Positions 1 through 9,029 of a stretch of 64,000 nt of DNA are shown in pieces. The position numbers and the translations under genes were made by a program. This stretch comes from Pedobacter jeongneungensis (GTDB taxonomy: Bacteria; Bacteroidota; Bacteroidia; Sphingobacteriales; Sphingobacteriaceae), in NCBI RefSeq assembly GCF_000633455.1, contig NZ_AYMG01000038.1, forward strand, positions 211,205 through 275,204. The letters run 5' to 3'. The first letter of the stretch is position 1; the number at the start of each line of letters is the position of its first letter. The notes beneath the pieces were generated by a model, which worked only from the letters and a program-made list of their open reading frames with translations, ran no database searches and was not told the origin of the DNA.

Positions 1-368
1 CAAGATAGGGCATTGGCGATTTGAAATTTTACCTGACTTAAAAAGAAGTCGATATCAAATGGCTTTTGAACAAATCCCTCCGCATCGCAGCCTCTGGTGA
101 CTTCTTTAATACTTGCATGAGCACTCATTATAATGACCGGGGCTGTGGATAAACTGCTGTGAGATTTTATATTGCCGCAAACTTCAATACCTGAACCATC
201 CGGTAACATCACATCCAGAATAAAAAGATCAGGAACCTCGTTTATATCCCTGTTCATGAAATCACTTACATTTGCAAATGAGACTACGCTATAGTTTTCA
301 GACTCCAGGATCATCGTCACCATCTCTCTAATACCTTCATCATCCTCCAAAATAAATATTTTTCCCAT
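1..368 (-). CDS. Response regulator receiver domain protein (partial, runs off the window)
   Basis: The reading frame opens at an ATG at 368 on the minus strand and stays open for 122 codons to the window edge, so the C-terminus is not seen. The translation is a CheY-like receiver: an acidic EDDEG pocket near residues 8-12, the phospho-acceptor Asp in FILDVMLPDG near residue 52, the switch Ser in IIMSAHAS, and the conserved Lys in VQKPFD. Such proteins take a phosphoryl group from a histidine kinase. The visible part is about one whole receiver domain, so it may be a stand-alone regulator or continue into an output domain. No partner kinase is visible. Confidence 0.85.
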   Translation of the reverse strand, partial: MGKIFILEDDEGIREMVTMILESENYSVVSFANVSDFMNRDINEVPDLFILDVMLPDGSGIEVCGNIKSHSSLSTAPVIIMSAHASIKEVTRGCDAEGFVQKPFDIDFFLSQVKFQIANALS

Positions 369-552
369 TTTAAGCTACATCAATTAACCGATTTTAAATA
401 CTCTACCTGTGTAAAAGGGAAGCCCCAAATTGGCTGAGGCTTCCATATTACAATTAAACTAATTATCCTTATTTATTTTTCTAACCTGATTTTAATTTGA
501 TTTGTTTTAAAAAATTTACATTAATCAATCATAATTGATAAAAATCAAATAT

Positions 553-2043
553 CTATTGCTCAGCGAAAGTCCAGACAGAAACAGATCCTGCCTCACAGGT
601 GAAGTCTCCCCAGCCATCTTCTCCGATTACAACCTCTTGCTGAACATGACCTAAAAAATCTGTAAACCTTTTTCCGGCGAACTTTTTCCCGACTTCCATC
701 CTTTTTAAACCTGCATCACCATTAGATAGAACTACTGCAAGTCCAGAGTTTGTATGCTCCTCATCCCCTTCCCTGGTCCATCCGATGCAGCTAGGGAAAT
801 CGAAATAATCTGTTTGCACTCCGTATGCCTTATCCCTTCTGAGTGAAAGTAGATTTTCCAATTGGGGAAGAGGTTCCATAGTCACTTCGTGGTCAAAGCC
901 GTCTGTTCCAGTATCAGTATAGCTCGAACCATATACATCAGAATAAAAAACACAAGGGTACCCTGATTCCCGAAGAAGTATTATAGCATATGCGTGGGCC
1001 CGAAACCACGGTTCCACGGTCTGTTCTAAAGATTGTAATGGCTGTGTATCATGGTTTTCAACCAGTGTTACAGCAAGTTCCGGCCTTGCTTCAACCAAGC
1101 TACCGTGCAGAATTGTTGTCAAGTCAAATTCATTACCCGCTTTGGAAGCACGCGAGAAATTGGCCTGAAGACAGGCATCAAATAATGACATCCTGCCACC
1201 AGTCGCTTCAATATAATCCAGCATGGAGCCGAGATCGTATGGCGACCAGTATTCTCCAACGGTAAAAAGTTCCTCACCAGTTTCCTCCCTTAGAAAATCG
1301 AGCCATTCATTGTAAAATTCAGCCGGCATGTGTTTGATGGCATCCAGTCTAAAACCATCGAAACCCACCGTGTGGTAGAACCACAAACCCCAGCGCTTCA
1401 ATTCCTCCCTTACCGCCGGATTTCTAAAATCTATATCCGTTAGCATCAAATAGTCATAGTTTCCATTTTCAGTATCGAGTACATTTTCCCATCCCTCACC
1501 ATACTGATTTTGGATACTGTATACTGCTGTTTCTTCCGTTCTTGCATCATAATCAACTCCGGTAAAACACTGGAAATCCCATTTAAATTCTGAATACTTT
1601 CCACCCCGGCCTGGATAGTCAAATTTTGTAAAAGCATCTATCTCAAAAGGTTCGGAAATAAATTCATTCCTGTTCTCAGGATTGACTTTTCTAACTATAA
1701 CCGGTTCGTAGTCATCTGCACCACCAAGGTGATTCAAAACAATATCTGCATAAACCTGGATGCCCGCTTCTCTGGCGTGCTTTACCGCCTCAAGATATTC
1801 GTCTTTGGTTCCATATTTTGTTGCAACGCTGCCTTTCTGATCGAATTCTCCAAGGTCATAAAGATCATATGAATCATAACCTGTTGATTGAGATCCTTCC
1901 ATGCCTTTATGGGCCGGAGGAAGCCATATCGCGTCAATGCCAATTTCTTTCAGGCGGGTTGCATCTTCTTTAACTTTTCTCCAAAGGCTTCCATCTTTTG
2001 GATAGTACCATTCGAAATACTGCAGCATCGTATTATTTTCCAT
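553..2043 (-). CDS. amyA: Cytoplasmic alpha-amylase (GH13 family)
   Basis: This 496-residue protein hydrolyses internal alpha-1,4 bonds of starch, glycogen or maltodextrins. It has the GH13 signatures in order: the DIVLNH block near residue 100, the nucleophile Asp in GFRLDAIKH, the acid/base Glu in TVGEYW, and the transition-state Asp in VENHDTQ. There is no signal peptide, and the length matches the cytoplasmic AmyA type (about 495 residues, GH13_5). It stands alone, reads leftward, and has no maltose transport genes beside it, which suits turnover of internal glucan. The start is the only ATG before the conserved N-terminal motif (LQYFEWYYP). Family assignment is firm; the substrate is inferred. 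Confidence 0.93.
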   Translation of the reverse strand: MENNTMLQYFEWYYPKDGSLWRKVKEDATRLKEIGIDAIWLPPAHKGMEGSQSTGYDSYDLYDLGEFDQKGSVATKYGTKDEYLEAVKHAREAGIQVYADIVLNHLGGADDYEPVIVRKVNPENRNEFISEPFEIDAFTKFDYPGRGGKYSEFKWDFQCFTGVDYDARTEETAVYSIQNQYGEGWENVLDTENGNYDYLMLTDIDFRNPAVREELKRWGLWFYHTVGFDGFRLDAIKHMPAEFYNEWLDFLREETGEELFTVGEYWSPYDLGSMLDYIEATGGRMSLFDACLQANFSRASKAGNEFDLTTILHGSLVEARPELAVTLVENHDTQPLQSLEQTVEPWFRAHAYAIILLRESGYPCVFYSDVYGSSYTDTGTDGFDHEVTMEPLPQLENLLSLRRDKAYGVQTDYFDFPSCIGWTREGDEEHTNSGLAVVLSNGDAGLKRMEVGKKFAGKRFTDFLGHVQQEVVIGEDGWGDFTCEAGSVSVWTFAEQ

Positions 2044-2759
2044 CTATTTTTTTTACCATAGAACTGGAATTATTAAAAATTGTTTGAAAGAAATTACGGT
2101 GGACGCTACATGTCATCAGGCAGGAAAAATAAACTGGTTTTAGGATGTGAAAATAGGCTGTAGAGCATATAGAAAACTTGCAACTTTGTTGTCACATAGC
2201 TTACATTAACTATAGAGTTTTAGCAATTACAATATTTTTTCCTTTCTCGTTATATATGCTCAAATTTCTCGAGGGACCTTCGTTTCAAGCTATCATTTTT
2301 CAGGTAAGTTACAAGACTGCAAATATTTTCTGGAATTAAAGTCAAGACAAACTATACGATGTTATATTTTATTATAGACTCAAAATCAGGTAAAAAATCT
2401 TTGTGCCATGCATGCTGTGGCGAACAATGTTAATGGACGAGATTCCGGTATTATTCGTTATCTTTTGATTGAGCGGATTGCACGCAGTACTAGCGTGACG
2501 GAAAAATCTTTACCTGATTTAAAAGTAATTTTAATTCTTAATATCCCCAATTAAGCTCTATTTCAAATAACAAAAACTGGCCAACAAATCTGCTTGTAAG
2601 TATCCTGTCAATCTTGATTAGGAGTATAGAAAATAGCACGCAAACCCAAATAGGTCTATATATCAAATGGCAGAACTGCTTTCGAAACAGTTCTGGGCGC
2701 GTCTGGAGGTGCTGGGTTCTATAGCCTTAGCATAAATAAATATTGGTCTATAATTTGCT
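2044..2759. other. Intergenic region, about 0.7 kb, no gene seen
   Basis: AT-rich spacer between the divergent amylase and sigma factor genes, so it should hold both promoters. No convincing ORF is present on either strand. Two minor inverted repeats are visible: a 12-bp arm AAATCAGGTAAA near 2385 with its complement near 2511, about 115 bp apart, and a short hairpin with arms AGAACTG/CAGTTCT around 2672-2694. Neither has features that give it a function. Confidence 0.5.
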
Positions 2760-3320
2760 ATGGTAAATGCAGTATCTAACCAAAACTTTATGACTACTAC
2801 AGAATTCAGTAAACAAACATCCATGTTGGCACCACATCTTCTTCAATTCGCAATGAGATATACAAACGACAGCGAAAATGCCCATGATCTAATTCAGGAC
2901 ACCATGGTAAAAGCATTTAAATATCATGCACAATTTGAAGAAGTCAGTAACTTAAAGGGTTGGTTATTCACCATTATGAAAAATACTTTCATCAATGACT
3001 ATCGCCGGAAAGTTAGATCGCAATCGCTTATCACTAAAACAGACGAGCTCATTTACAGCGACTTAAGTTTAAGCGCGAGCCATAATGGCGCAGAGGGTTC
3101 GATGATAATGAAGGATATCAAAATGGCATTGAAAAGTATCCCCGAATGTTATTCAAAACCGTTCACTAGTCATTTTGAAGGCTTCAAATACCATGAGATA
3201 GCGGAAGAGCTAAATTTGCCTATTGGAACAGTAAAGACCAGGATTCATGTCGCCAGAAAATTATTAAAAGAATATCTTTTGACCTATGCAAAATTTGACT
3301 ACAAAAAAGGCATGGCTTAA
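2760..3320 (+). CDS. ECF-type RNA polymerase sigma factor
   Basis: A 186-residue sigma-70 family factor of the extracytoplasmic-function type. Region 2 spans roughly residues 20-90 (LLQFAMRYTNDSENAHDLIQD, then KGWLFTIMKNTFINDYRRK), and region 4 forms the C-terminal HTH (YHEIAEELNLPIGTVKTRIH, about residues 140-165). It would direct RNA polymerase to a specific promoter set. No anti-sigma gene lies next to it, so control is not clear. It ends before a strong hairpin at 3339-3371, shared with the convergent DUF2383 gene. The downstream neighbours (DUF2383 and PRC-barrel proteins) are often stress genes, which hints at a stress regulon. Confidence 0.9.
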   Translation: MVNAVSNQNFMTTTEFSKQTSMLAPHLLQFAMRYTNDSENAHDLIQDTMVKAFKYHAQFEEVSNLKGWLFTIMKNTFINDYRRKVRSQSLITKTDELIYSDLSLSASHNGAEGSMIMKDIKMALKSIPECYSKPFTSHFEGFKYHEIAEELNLPIGTVKTRIHVARKLLKEYLLTYAKFDYKKGMA

Positions 3321-3338
3321 TACAAATCCATCATAACA

Positions 3339-3371
3339 TAAAAGCCGCTAAGTATTGCTAGCGGCTTTTAT
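3339..3371. terminator. Bidirectional intrinsic terminator
   Basis: Inverted repeat with arms AAAAGCCGCTA and TAGCGGCTTTT around a short loop, flanked by A and T runs, lying between two convergent genes. It can serve both the sigma factor gene and the DUF2383 gene. Confidence 0.8.
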
Positions 3372-3390
3372 ATTTTATAAAGATTTACTT

Positions 3391-3846
3391 TTAAGCCTGT
3401 GCGTCTCTTAAGGCTCTGATGGCATCGTGGCTAATATTAATGTCGCCCTGTTGTTTTAATAACGCGCTTCTAACGTTTTCTCCAAGCTCGTTTTCGGCAA
3501 GCGCATCACGGTATGCTTTTTTGATAGCGTCTTCTCCTCGTTCGCATTCTGCTAAGATGCTGTGACGGTCATCACCGCCGAAACTCGCCTTAATATCTAT
3601 CCATGCTCTGTGCAGAGTTCCCAAGATGGTATTGCCAGTTTCAGGAGTCTCCGCATTTCTGCCAACCAAACCTGCCAGTTCAATCACATTACTACGGCTA
3701 TCAGATGAGAGCTTTTCGAAGGTTGCCTTGAGGTCAATATTTTCCTCAGCTAAGTCTGCTGAAGCTTTATCAAAGCCATCAGCTCTGTCATTATTAATTT
3801 GGATAAGATCGTTTAATATTTCTACTGTTTTTTCTGAATTTTCCAT
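3391..3846 (-). CDS. DUF2383 / PA2169-family four-helix-bundle protein
   Basis: 151 residues, almost entirely helical, beginning MENSEKTVEILNDLIQINND. The pattern fits the PA2169 (DUF2383) family, a ferritin-like four-helix bundle of unknown role that is often encoded with general stress genes. Typical elements are the NDLIQINNDRADGF opening, an Asp/Glu-rich middle, and a GTLHRAWIDIKA segment near residue 80. No signal peptide or membrane segment is seen. It converges on the ECF sigma gene and ends at the shared terminator. No enzyme function can be assigned. Confidence 0.8.
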   Translation of the reverse strand: MENSEKTVEILNDLIQINNDRADGFDKASADLAEENIDLKATFEKLSSDSRSNVIELAGLVGRNAETPETGNTILGTLHRAWIDIKASFGGDDRHSILAECERGEDAIKKAYRDALAENELGENVRSALLKQQGDINISHDAIRALRDAQA

Positions 3847-4111
3847 GGTTCTGTATATTTTCCTATTACAACATGTGAATTAAAAATATGTTTGTATCGT
3901 GTCCAGAATTGTAGCAGTCGTCAAGAAAGCACCTCGGATTAAAAACTACAGCCGATTATTTGTCGAAGCAGGAGATACTTAGACTTGAGTAAATAATATT
4001 TGATATGTCATGTGTATCCAAACACCATCAATTCTTTATATATCAAAACCATTTATGGGAAGGGGATGTTTAAGCAAAGGGTAAAATATCTTATCCTTAA
4101 ATTATTTAACG

Positions 4112-4780
4112 ATGAGTACAGGAAGTATTGAATATTTAGACTTAAGGGAATTAGCTCATGAGAACTACAGCATTATTGATGGCGAATCCGACATTACCGG
4201 TTGGGCAGTAGTTGACGAAGGTGATCGGCAAGTTGGAAAAGTAAGAGATCTATTATTTGATCCAAAAGAGAATGCGGTGCGTTATGTCATTGTCGACCTT
4301 GATGGTTCCGTTTTGGGTATAGAAAAAAAAACAGTGCTCTTACCCATCGGCTTTATAACAATGGGTGAGGAGAAAAAAGAAGTAGTTATTCCAGTGCTTC
4401 ATGAAAACCAGATCTCACTAATGCCTCAATACATCATCGGGGAAGTGACCCGAGATACCGAGGTGCAAATCCGCTCAGCAATAGGAAGTCCCGCTGCTTT
4501 GAGGATAGAAGAAGAAATCACAGAATTGGAACATTCTGATTTTTATCAGCATCACCATTTTGATAGAGGGAATATCCTTTCTGATAAAAAAGAAATTTCA
4601 CACCCGGAAAACACTGCGGAACCTCGAGCCATTGATCGTGAAGAAGAGCAGACAACCATCCATGAGCTTATCAGAAGTTCTAAGGAAAACGGTAATGATG
4701 GAGATAACATTTTGGAAGGCGGAGACGTTAAATCTCTCACAGTAAATACGTCCAGTGGAAGCTTCAAGGTTGAGCCATAA
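4112..4780 (+). CDS. PRC-barrel domain protein
   Basis: 222 residues with a PRC-barrel fold at about residues 20-105 (ITGWAVVDEGDRQVGKVRDL, then DPKENAVRYVIVDLDG), the small beta-barrel also found in photosynthetic reaction-centre H subunits and in RimM. The tail (about 110-222) is charged and low in complexity, with little predicted structure. No signal peptide. Members of this type in soil bacteria usually belong to stress loci, in line with the DUF2383 neighbour; the function is unknown. The frame stays open for a further 57 codons after the TAA stop (see the next entry), so the stop may not be ancestral. Confidence 0.8.
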   Translation: MSTGSIEYLDLRELAHENYSIIDGESDITGWAVVDEGDRQVGKVRDLLFDPKENAVRYVIVDLDGSVLGIEKKTVLLPIGFITMGEEKKEVVIPVLHENQISLMPQYIIGEVTRDTEVQIRSAIGSPAALRIEEEITELEHSDFYQHHHFDRGNILSDKKEISHPENTAEPRAIDREEEQTTIHELIRSSKENGNDGDNILEGGDVKSLTVNTSSGSFKVEP

Positions 4781-4954
4781 GAAAACGGTACTTACCGAAT
4801 TTTGGGGAATGAAGAGAAAATAGGCGTTATTTATGCAGAGCCAGGGCACGATGAATCTGTTTGGAGAACAATGGATCAACTGAATGACAACCTGGTTTTA
4901 GAAATCGGAAAGGCTGTAACTTTACATAATTCCGGTGAATCGATCTTTAAGTAA
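4781..4954 (+). other. In-frame open extension after the PRC-barrel stop; possible small gene or lost C-terminus
   Basis: Directly after the TAA at 4778-4780 the same frame runs on for 57 sense codons to a TAA at 4952. The product looks protein-like (ENGTYRILGNEEKIGVIYAE, later LVLEIGKAVTLHNSGES). No ATG opens it; the first in-frame ATG is near 4872 and leaves only 27 residues. It may be a separate small gene that lost its start, or the tail of a longer protein cut by a nonsense change. The sequence alone cannot decide. Confidence 0.35.
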
Positions 4955-5113
4955 CCTAATTAGGCTACTCTGATAGAACAGATTCCACCTTGCAATGCCA
5001 ATGACCTAGATATGTATCTCTGAAAATTAGCAGTTAATATTTCTGTTAGGCAAATGTTTTACATGTTTAAAACTGAGCTAGCGCGCGGAGCGCGTCCGGA
5101 AAATCATATAAAA

Positions 5114-5142
5114 AACAGGTGGCTTAAATGCCACCTGTTTTA
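5114..5142. terminator. Intrinsic terminator hairpin
   Basis: Arms ACAGGTGGC and GCCACCTGT around TTAAAT, followed by a T run on the plus strand and preceded by an A run. It lies at the 3' end of the broken DUF932 gene and can stop transcription from either side. Confidence 0.7.
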
Positions 5143-6343
5143 GTTTAAGTTGATTTTTCCAGTGCTCGCAAAATCCAATAAAATATCAAAAGCCTTCTGC
5201 CCTCTCTGCATCGCAACACCTGAGGTAATGCTTTTGAGTTTGTGCTCATCATTATTAAAAGCTCTAACATTTTGAAAGTAGCCTGTAATGGCATTGTAGG
5301 CACCGAAAAATGTGCCTTTTGTGGTCGCATGCTTACGTTGTTCCTACCCGATATATCACATTCGTTCAAGAGTACTTATTACTTCCCAGCAAAGTGATAT
5401 TCGGTTTCCTCGTTCCTTTAACCAATGTTTGCCTAAACTTAGACTCCTCTCTATACCGCCAGTCGTGTACAAGCTTACGAATACCCTCTAACAGATTGGG
5501 CTCCTGTTGACTGGAAGACTGTACCATACGATGTGGGTACAGCGTGCATGCTCACGATACCTTAACGAGGTTATCATATTTAGTTCGTCCCATCTTTCTC
5601 ATGCGGCATCGCTCCGCTGGATTGACTTTGTTCCGAGCTTCCCACTCCCCGTTCTCTTGGCAGGTTAAGGGCCGGATGGACTTTATTAGATAAGCCGCTA
5701 ACACCAGCATTCCACTGGATTGATTAAAAGTTAAATCCACCCTTACGGGTGAGACCCGTACAGCTTATTAGGCTGCACAACGAGTCGCACTGTTTTGACA
5801 AACTACTCTTACCGGGGTAAAGGCTGCAGATATACTCCCCGAGCCATCGTGTGTGGTAGTAAGAAAAATATATTGCTCAATTAAATCATCCCTACCCACT
5901 TTAATATACTCAGGGAGTTTGGCGGTAATAAAAATCCTTTCGCCTTTACCAAGCGCGCCAGCAGTTTCATATCTGATACCGTTGTTTTTTCCTACAATGC
6001 TGTCAAAGAAAGAAAAAGCATCTGCATTTTGGACGATTTGGTAGTCTTTGCCAACTACACCTAAGACTTGCTCAGTATCTGTTCTTACATTTGCGAAGTA
6101 GTTAGGTACTGATAATTGCGGTTCGACAGGTTCAGCCATTGCAATTGAAAGATCATAATTAATATTATCTAATGTATAAAGTGGACGTTTTTCTACTTTA
6201 TAGTTTAATCCTGCAAAATCGATTGCTTGTGCACTTGTCGGATAGTCTTGGATTATTGTTCCCAGACTGTGCCATGCTTTTTCCTTAACGGAAAAAAAAC
6301 TGTGCCTTTGCGTGCGTTCGTTGTAATAAAGATTATGTGCCAT
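5140..6343 (-). pseudogene. DUF932 (phage/plasmid-related) protein gene, interrupted and internally deleted
   Basis: The 5' part (6343 to 5791) encodes a normal DUF932 N-terminus: MAHNLYYNERTQRHSFFSVK at the start and VRVVCQN at the junction. The 3' part (5337 to 5140) encodes the family's C-terminus (RKHATTKGTFFGAYNAITGY onward, ending FASTGKINLN and a stop). Between them lies about 450 bp of group II intron sequence. DUF932 proteins usually have about 110 more residues between these two blocks, and these are missing. The gene therefore looks dead rather than merely split. The family is common on Bacteroidota conjugative elements; its role is unknown. It overlaps the upstream 64-residue gene by 11 bp, as expected of one operon. 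Confidence 0.8.
5338..5790 (-). mobile_element. Group II intron remnant (5' domain I part only)
   Basis: On the minus strand the segment begins at 5790 with GTGCGAC, the group II 5' consensus, exactly where the DUF932 frame breaks after VCQN. It then shows the GC-rich, hairpin-rich sequence expected of domain I, such as ACGGGTCTCACCCGT. No reverse-transcriptase ORF is present, and no domain V hairpin could be found before the DUF932 frame resumes at 5337. At about 450 bp it is shorter than a functional ribozyme. I read it as an intron truncated at its 3' end, with loss of the adjacent exon. Splicing would not be expected. The exact 3' border is uncertain. Confidence 0.65.
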
Positions 6344-6527
6344 GATTTGTGGTTTTAAGATTTCTGCTTTTTGTGGTCAGGATTTCGGATGATATCACTT
6401 TTACTTTTGGAGTGTCGGTCATGAGGAAGCGCGAACCGCTTTCCATATCGCGTAGGGTATCATTTATATTTTCGTGTGCGGTCTGCACCTCAATACGGAC
6501 GATAAAAAATAATTCTTCTGTTTTCAT
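6333..6527 (-). CDS. Small conserved-looking protein of the element (64 aa)
   Basis: 64 residues, MKTEELFFIVRIEVQTAHEN at the start, no membrane segment, no recognised domain. It overlaps the DUF932 start by 11 bp, and its ATG lies inside the 8-bp target duplication of the IS66 element (6521-6528). Before that insertion it followed the 42-residue ORF at 9030-9158 by only a few bases. The IS has therefore cut it from its natural leader and promoter. Any expression now would have to come from the insertion sequence. Confidence 0.55.
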   Translation of the reverse strand: MKTEELFFIVRIEVQTAHENINDTLRDMESGSRFLMTDTPKVKVISSEILTTKSRNLKTTNHGT

Positions 6528-6549
6528 GGTAAGCTAACACTACGGCACA
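6521..6549. repeat. Left IS66 end: 8-bp target duplication plus 21-bp terminal inverted repeat
   Basis: TTTTCATG (6521-6528) is the left target-site copy. The 21 bp from 6529 begin GTAAGCTAACACTACGG and are the exact reverse complement of 8996-9016. Confidence 0.95.
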
Positions 6550-6581
6550 CCTCGTGTTATGAATCTGCTTTATTTGTGCTT

Positions 6582-8156
6582 TTAGGCTGATTTCACTATA
6601 ACGCCTGTTTGCTTTTTAATGTCACTTTCATGATTTTTTTTCCAGTTATGTGGCAAATAGTTCTGAATTGGGTTGGTTGGATTGCTGGAAAGCTTTTTTA
6701 GCACATCTTCAATCCATACCATTGGATTAATGCCATTGAGTTTACATGTTCCCATAAATGAATACAGCATAGCACTTCTCTGTGCGCCATCATGGGATCC
6801 ACTAAAGAGAAAGTTGCGTCTGCCCAATGCGATTGGTCTGATACTTGATTCCAGGGGATTATTGTCAATATTGAGCATTTCATCTTCCATATAGACTGAA
6901 AGGCGTTTGAAGCGCTTCATGGTGTAAGCAAAAGCTTTGTAAATAGCACTTTTTTCATTTAGCTGACCTGCGTTATCCTCCAGCCAGCGTCCAAAGCTTT
7001 TCCATATCGGTTTTGACAATTCAGTTCTTGCCCGTGCTCGCTCTTCGGCCGTTTTATCTTTAATCTCCCGCTCAATATCATATAGTTGCCCAAATATTTC
7101 AAGCGCGTAAGCTGCCCTTTTAGGATCATTCTTTTCTGCCTCAGAAAAATATCTGCGGCTATGGGCCATGCATCCAAGCAGTTTGATATCCTTATTTGTG
7201 GATAGTGTGTCGTAGCAGGCATAGCCGTCCGATTGGAGATAGCCTTTATAACCTGCGAGAATAAGCTGAGGCACTTCCTGATTGCGGCCGGGATGATATT
7301 CAAAGTATACCAGTTTGGCAGGAGGAGCCTGTGCTGCCCAGAAATATCCTCTATGAGTGGTTCCCTGCTTATTTTTATCCATTACCTTCATCGTTGTTTC
7401 ATCCATCATCAGGTAATTGCTTTTCAGAATTTCCTGTTTCAGGCTTTCGTAAAGAGGCTGTAATAGTGTACAGGTTTTTGCGATCCAGTCCAGTAATGTG
7501 GAATGGGCGAGTTTGATGCCTACCCGTTCAAAACGGGTCATTTGGCGATAGACTGGGAGGTGATCGCAATATTTCTCAACGATCAGTGTAGCCAGTAGCG
7601 AAGCATCAGCCATGCAGTTTTTGATTACCGAGGTAGGAAGTGGAGCAATAATAAATGTGCTTTTTAATCCCGGATCACCCACAGGTGTAGGCAACAGGTA
7701 TTTATAGCGTATGATCTTTTTGGCACTCAGTCGTGCAGGATTACATTTAAGACGGTAAGAGATTTCACTCCCGGTACATTTGCTTCCCTCTGGAATATTT
7801 TACGGGTGGATTTCCTGCACTTCATCCACAAGGGTCTCAGGAATGACAAAGTGTTTCTTTTTTTCTTTTTCAGCTTGCTGTGGCTTGTTTGTGATGGCTT
7901 TGGAAGGCTCTGGTACGATAACCTCAACCGTCACTTCGTCAGTCAGTCCAAGGCGCAGCTGGCCGGGAGTTTGTTCCCTGCCCAGATAGCGTTCACTCTT
8001 GCTACCAAAGCTGAGCTTAAGCAGTTGTTCCACCCGGTGCAGCAGCTGTTCGTTCATTGCCCGCAATTGCCTGAGATCTTCCCTGATCAGGATATTATCC
8101 TGCCTGGCCTGCTCATATAATTCCTTATAGTCAATCTGCTCTGGTGGCTGCATCAA
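6582..8156 (-). pseudogene. tnpC: IS66 transposase TnpC, interrupted by one in-frame stop
   Basis: The frame from the ATG at 8156 runs through the typical IS66 N-terminus (coiled-coil LIREDLRQLRAMNEQLLHRV, then FGSKSERY) to VQEIHP and a TAA at 7800-7802. The same frame then continues without a break (NIPEGSKCTGSEISYRLKC, then YKYLLPTPVGDP) through the catalytic part (YLMMDETTMKV, SDGYACYD, NNPLESSIRPIALGRRNFLF) to 6582. Removing that single stop restores a family-length protein of 524 residues. A CAA, AAA or GAA to TAA change would explain it. A restart at a TTG near 7694 would drop the N-terminal DNA-binding part. Confidence 0.9.
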
Positions 8157-8227
8157 TGGCGCTTTCTTACCTTAAATATAAGAAATGACATCGATTTTAG
8201 CAAGTGTTTCTTGATGTTTTTTATGCC

Positions 8228-8593
8228 TTAATGCTCCAGGAACAACCTGTTTTTTTTATTGGCAATACGCTGTTTTTCTTTCTGGAATTCTATGCCCCGT
8301 ATCACCTGCAACAACTGGATCTCACTGATATGCCTACCCTGGCCATCTGTCCGGAGCGGGGGTACTTCAAAGTTTCCATTGTCCATTTTCTTGTAATAGA
8401 TTACAAAACCTCCATGCTCCCAAAACAGCAGTTTGATACTCTGGCGGGATCGGCTCAAAAATATAAAAACATCTCCGTTACCGGGATCTTTGTTCAATTC
8501 GCCCCGGACAATACCCGCAAGCCCATTAAAACTTTTCCGTCCATCAACACAGTCCGGATAAACGAAATATTTTTTGCCCCCGGGTACCATCAT
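8228..8593 (-). CDS. tnpB: IS66 accessory protein TnpB
   Basis: 121 residues with the IS66 Orf2 pattern: a GRKSFNGLAGIV segment near residue 18, GDVFIFLSRSRQSIKLLFWE near 42, and GGFVIYYKKMDNGNF. It overlaps the end of tnpA by 4 bp, which suggests coupled translation. The protein is required for transposition in studied IS66 elements, but its biochemical role is not settled. The start MMVPGGKK was chosen because it overlaps tnpA in the usual way. Confidence 0.9.
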   Translation of the reverse strand: MMVPGGKKYFVYPDCVDGRKSFNGLAGIVRGELNKDPGNGDVFIFLSRSRQSIKLLFWEHGGFVIYYKKMDNGNFEVPPLRTDGQGRHISEIQLLQVIRGIEFQKEKQRIANKKNRLFLEH

Positions 8594-8943
8594 CCCTTAT
8601 AATTATTAAGTAACAAACCAATGTAATCGGCCTCCACTTGCTGATGAAGATTAATTTTTAGATCACCTATACATAAACTGGCAAAAACTTTTGGTAAAGA
8701 TGGCACAGGTATTATCGGTTCTTCAACCGAAAGTTCTATAAACTTGCCCTGAGTGACATATTTACCATCTCGCTGATGTTTCTGCCAGGTATAAAAAGTT
8801 CCACTGGGTACACCATGGGATTTGCAGAACGCGGCAACGGAGGTGGAATCCTTAATTGTTTCAAATTCTTTTAAAAGCCTGAGGATTTCCTGCTTGCTAC
8901 GAAAAATGATCTTTCGGCCGGTATTGATATTTTGATAATCCAT
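8590..8943 (-). CDS. tnpA: IS66 accessory protein TnpA
   Basis: 117 residues, first gene of the IS66 operon. The N-terminal half is a helix-turn-helix of the IS66 Orf1 type (FCKSHGVPSGTFYTWQKHQR, about residues 43-62). The C-terminal half is a short strand-rich tail (ASLCIGDLKINLHQQVEADY). It probably binds the element's ends. The start lies about 75 bp inside the right terminal repeat. Confidence 0.88.
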   Translation of the reverse strand: MDYQNINTGRKIIFRSKQEILRLLKEFETIKDSTSVAAFCKSHGVPSGTFYTWQKHQRDGKYVTQGKFIELSVEEPIIPVPSLPKVFASLCIGDLKINLHQQVEADYIGLLLNNYKG

Positions 8944-8995
8944 AGTGAGTATTTTATGGACGTAAATTTAGAGTATCGAAAATGCTGAGTCAATC

Positions 8996-9024
8996 TGTGC
9001 CGTAGTGTTAGCTTACTTTTCATG
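8996..9024. repeat. Right IS66 end: 21-bp terminal inverted repeat plus 8-bp target duplication
   Basis: 8996-9016 is the exact inverse of the left end, followed by TTTTCATG at 9017-9024, identical to the left target copy. Confidence 0.95.
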
Positions 9025-9029
9025 GTATT

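Larger units (their letters stand above)
6529..9016 (-). mobile_element. IS66-family insertion sequence (2,488 bp)
   Basis: Perfect 21-bp terminal inverted repeats starting GTAAGC, 8-bp target duplications TTTTCATG on both sides, and the three-gene order tnpA-tnpB-tnpC on the minus strand are all diagnostic of IS66. The intact ends and matching duplications point to a recent insertion. The large transposase gene carries an in-frame stop, so the copy may be unable to move by itself. It sits between two small genes of the conjugative element. Confidence 0.95.

Noticed and set aside
990..1265. Open frame of 91 codons on the plus strand inside the amylase gene
   Set aside because: Antisense shadow of a well-conserved GH13 gene; no domain or context supports it.
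2384..2523. 12-bp inverted repeat AAATCAGGTAAA with 115-bp spacing
   Set aside because: Short arms, AT-rich, no target duplication or transposase; chance is a fair explanation.
5552..5740. Open frame of 62 codons within the group II intron remnant
   Set aside because: Lies in structured intron RNA, shows no reverse-transcriptase motif and no protein character.
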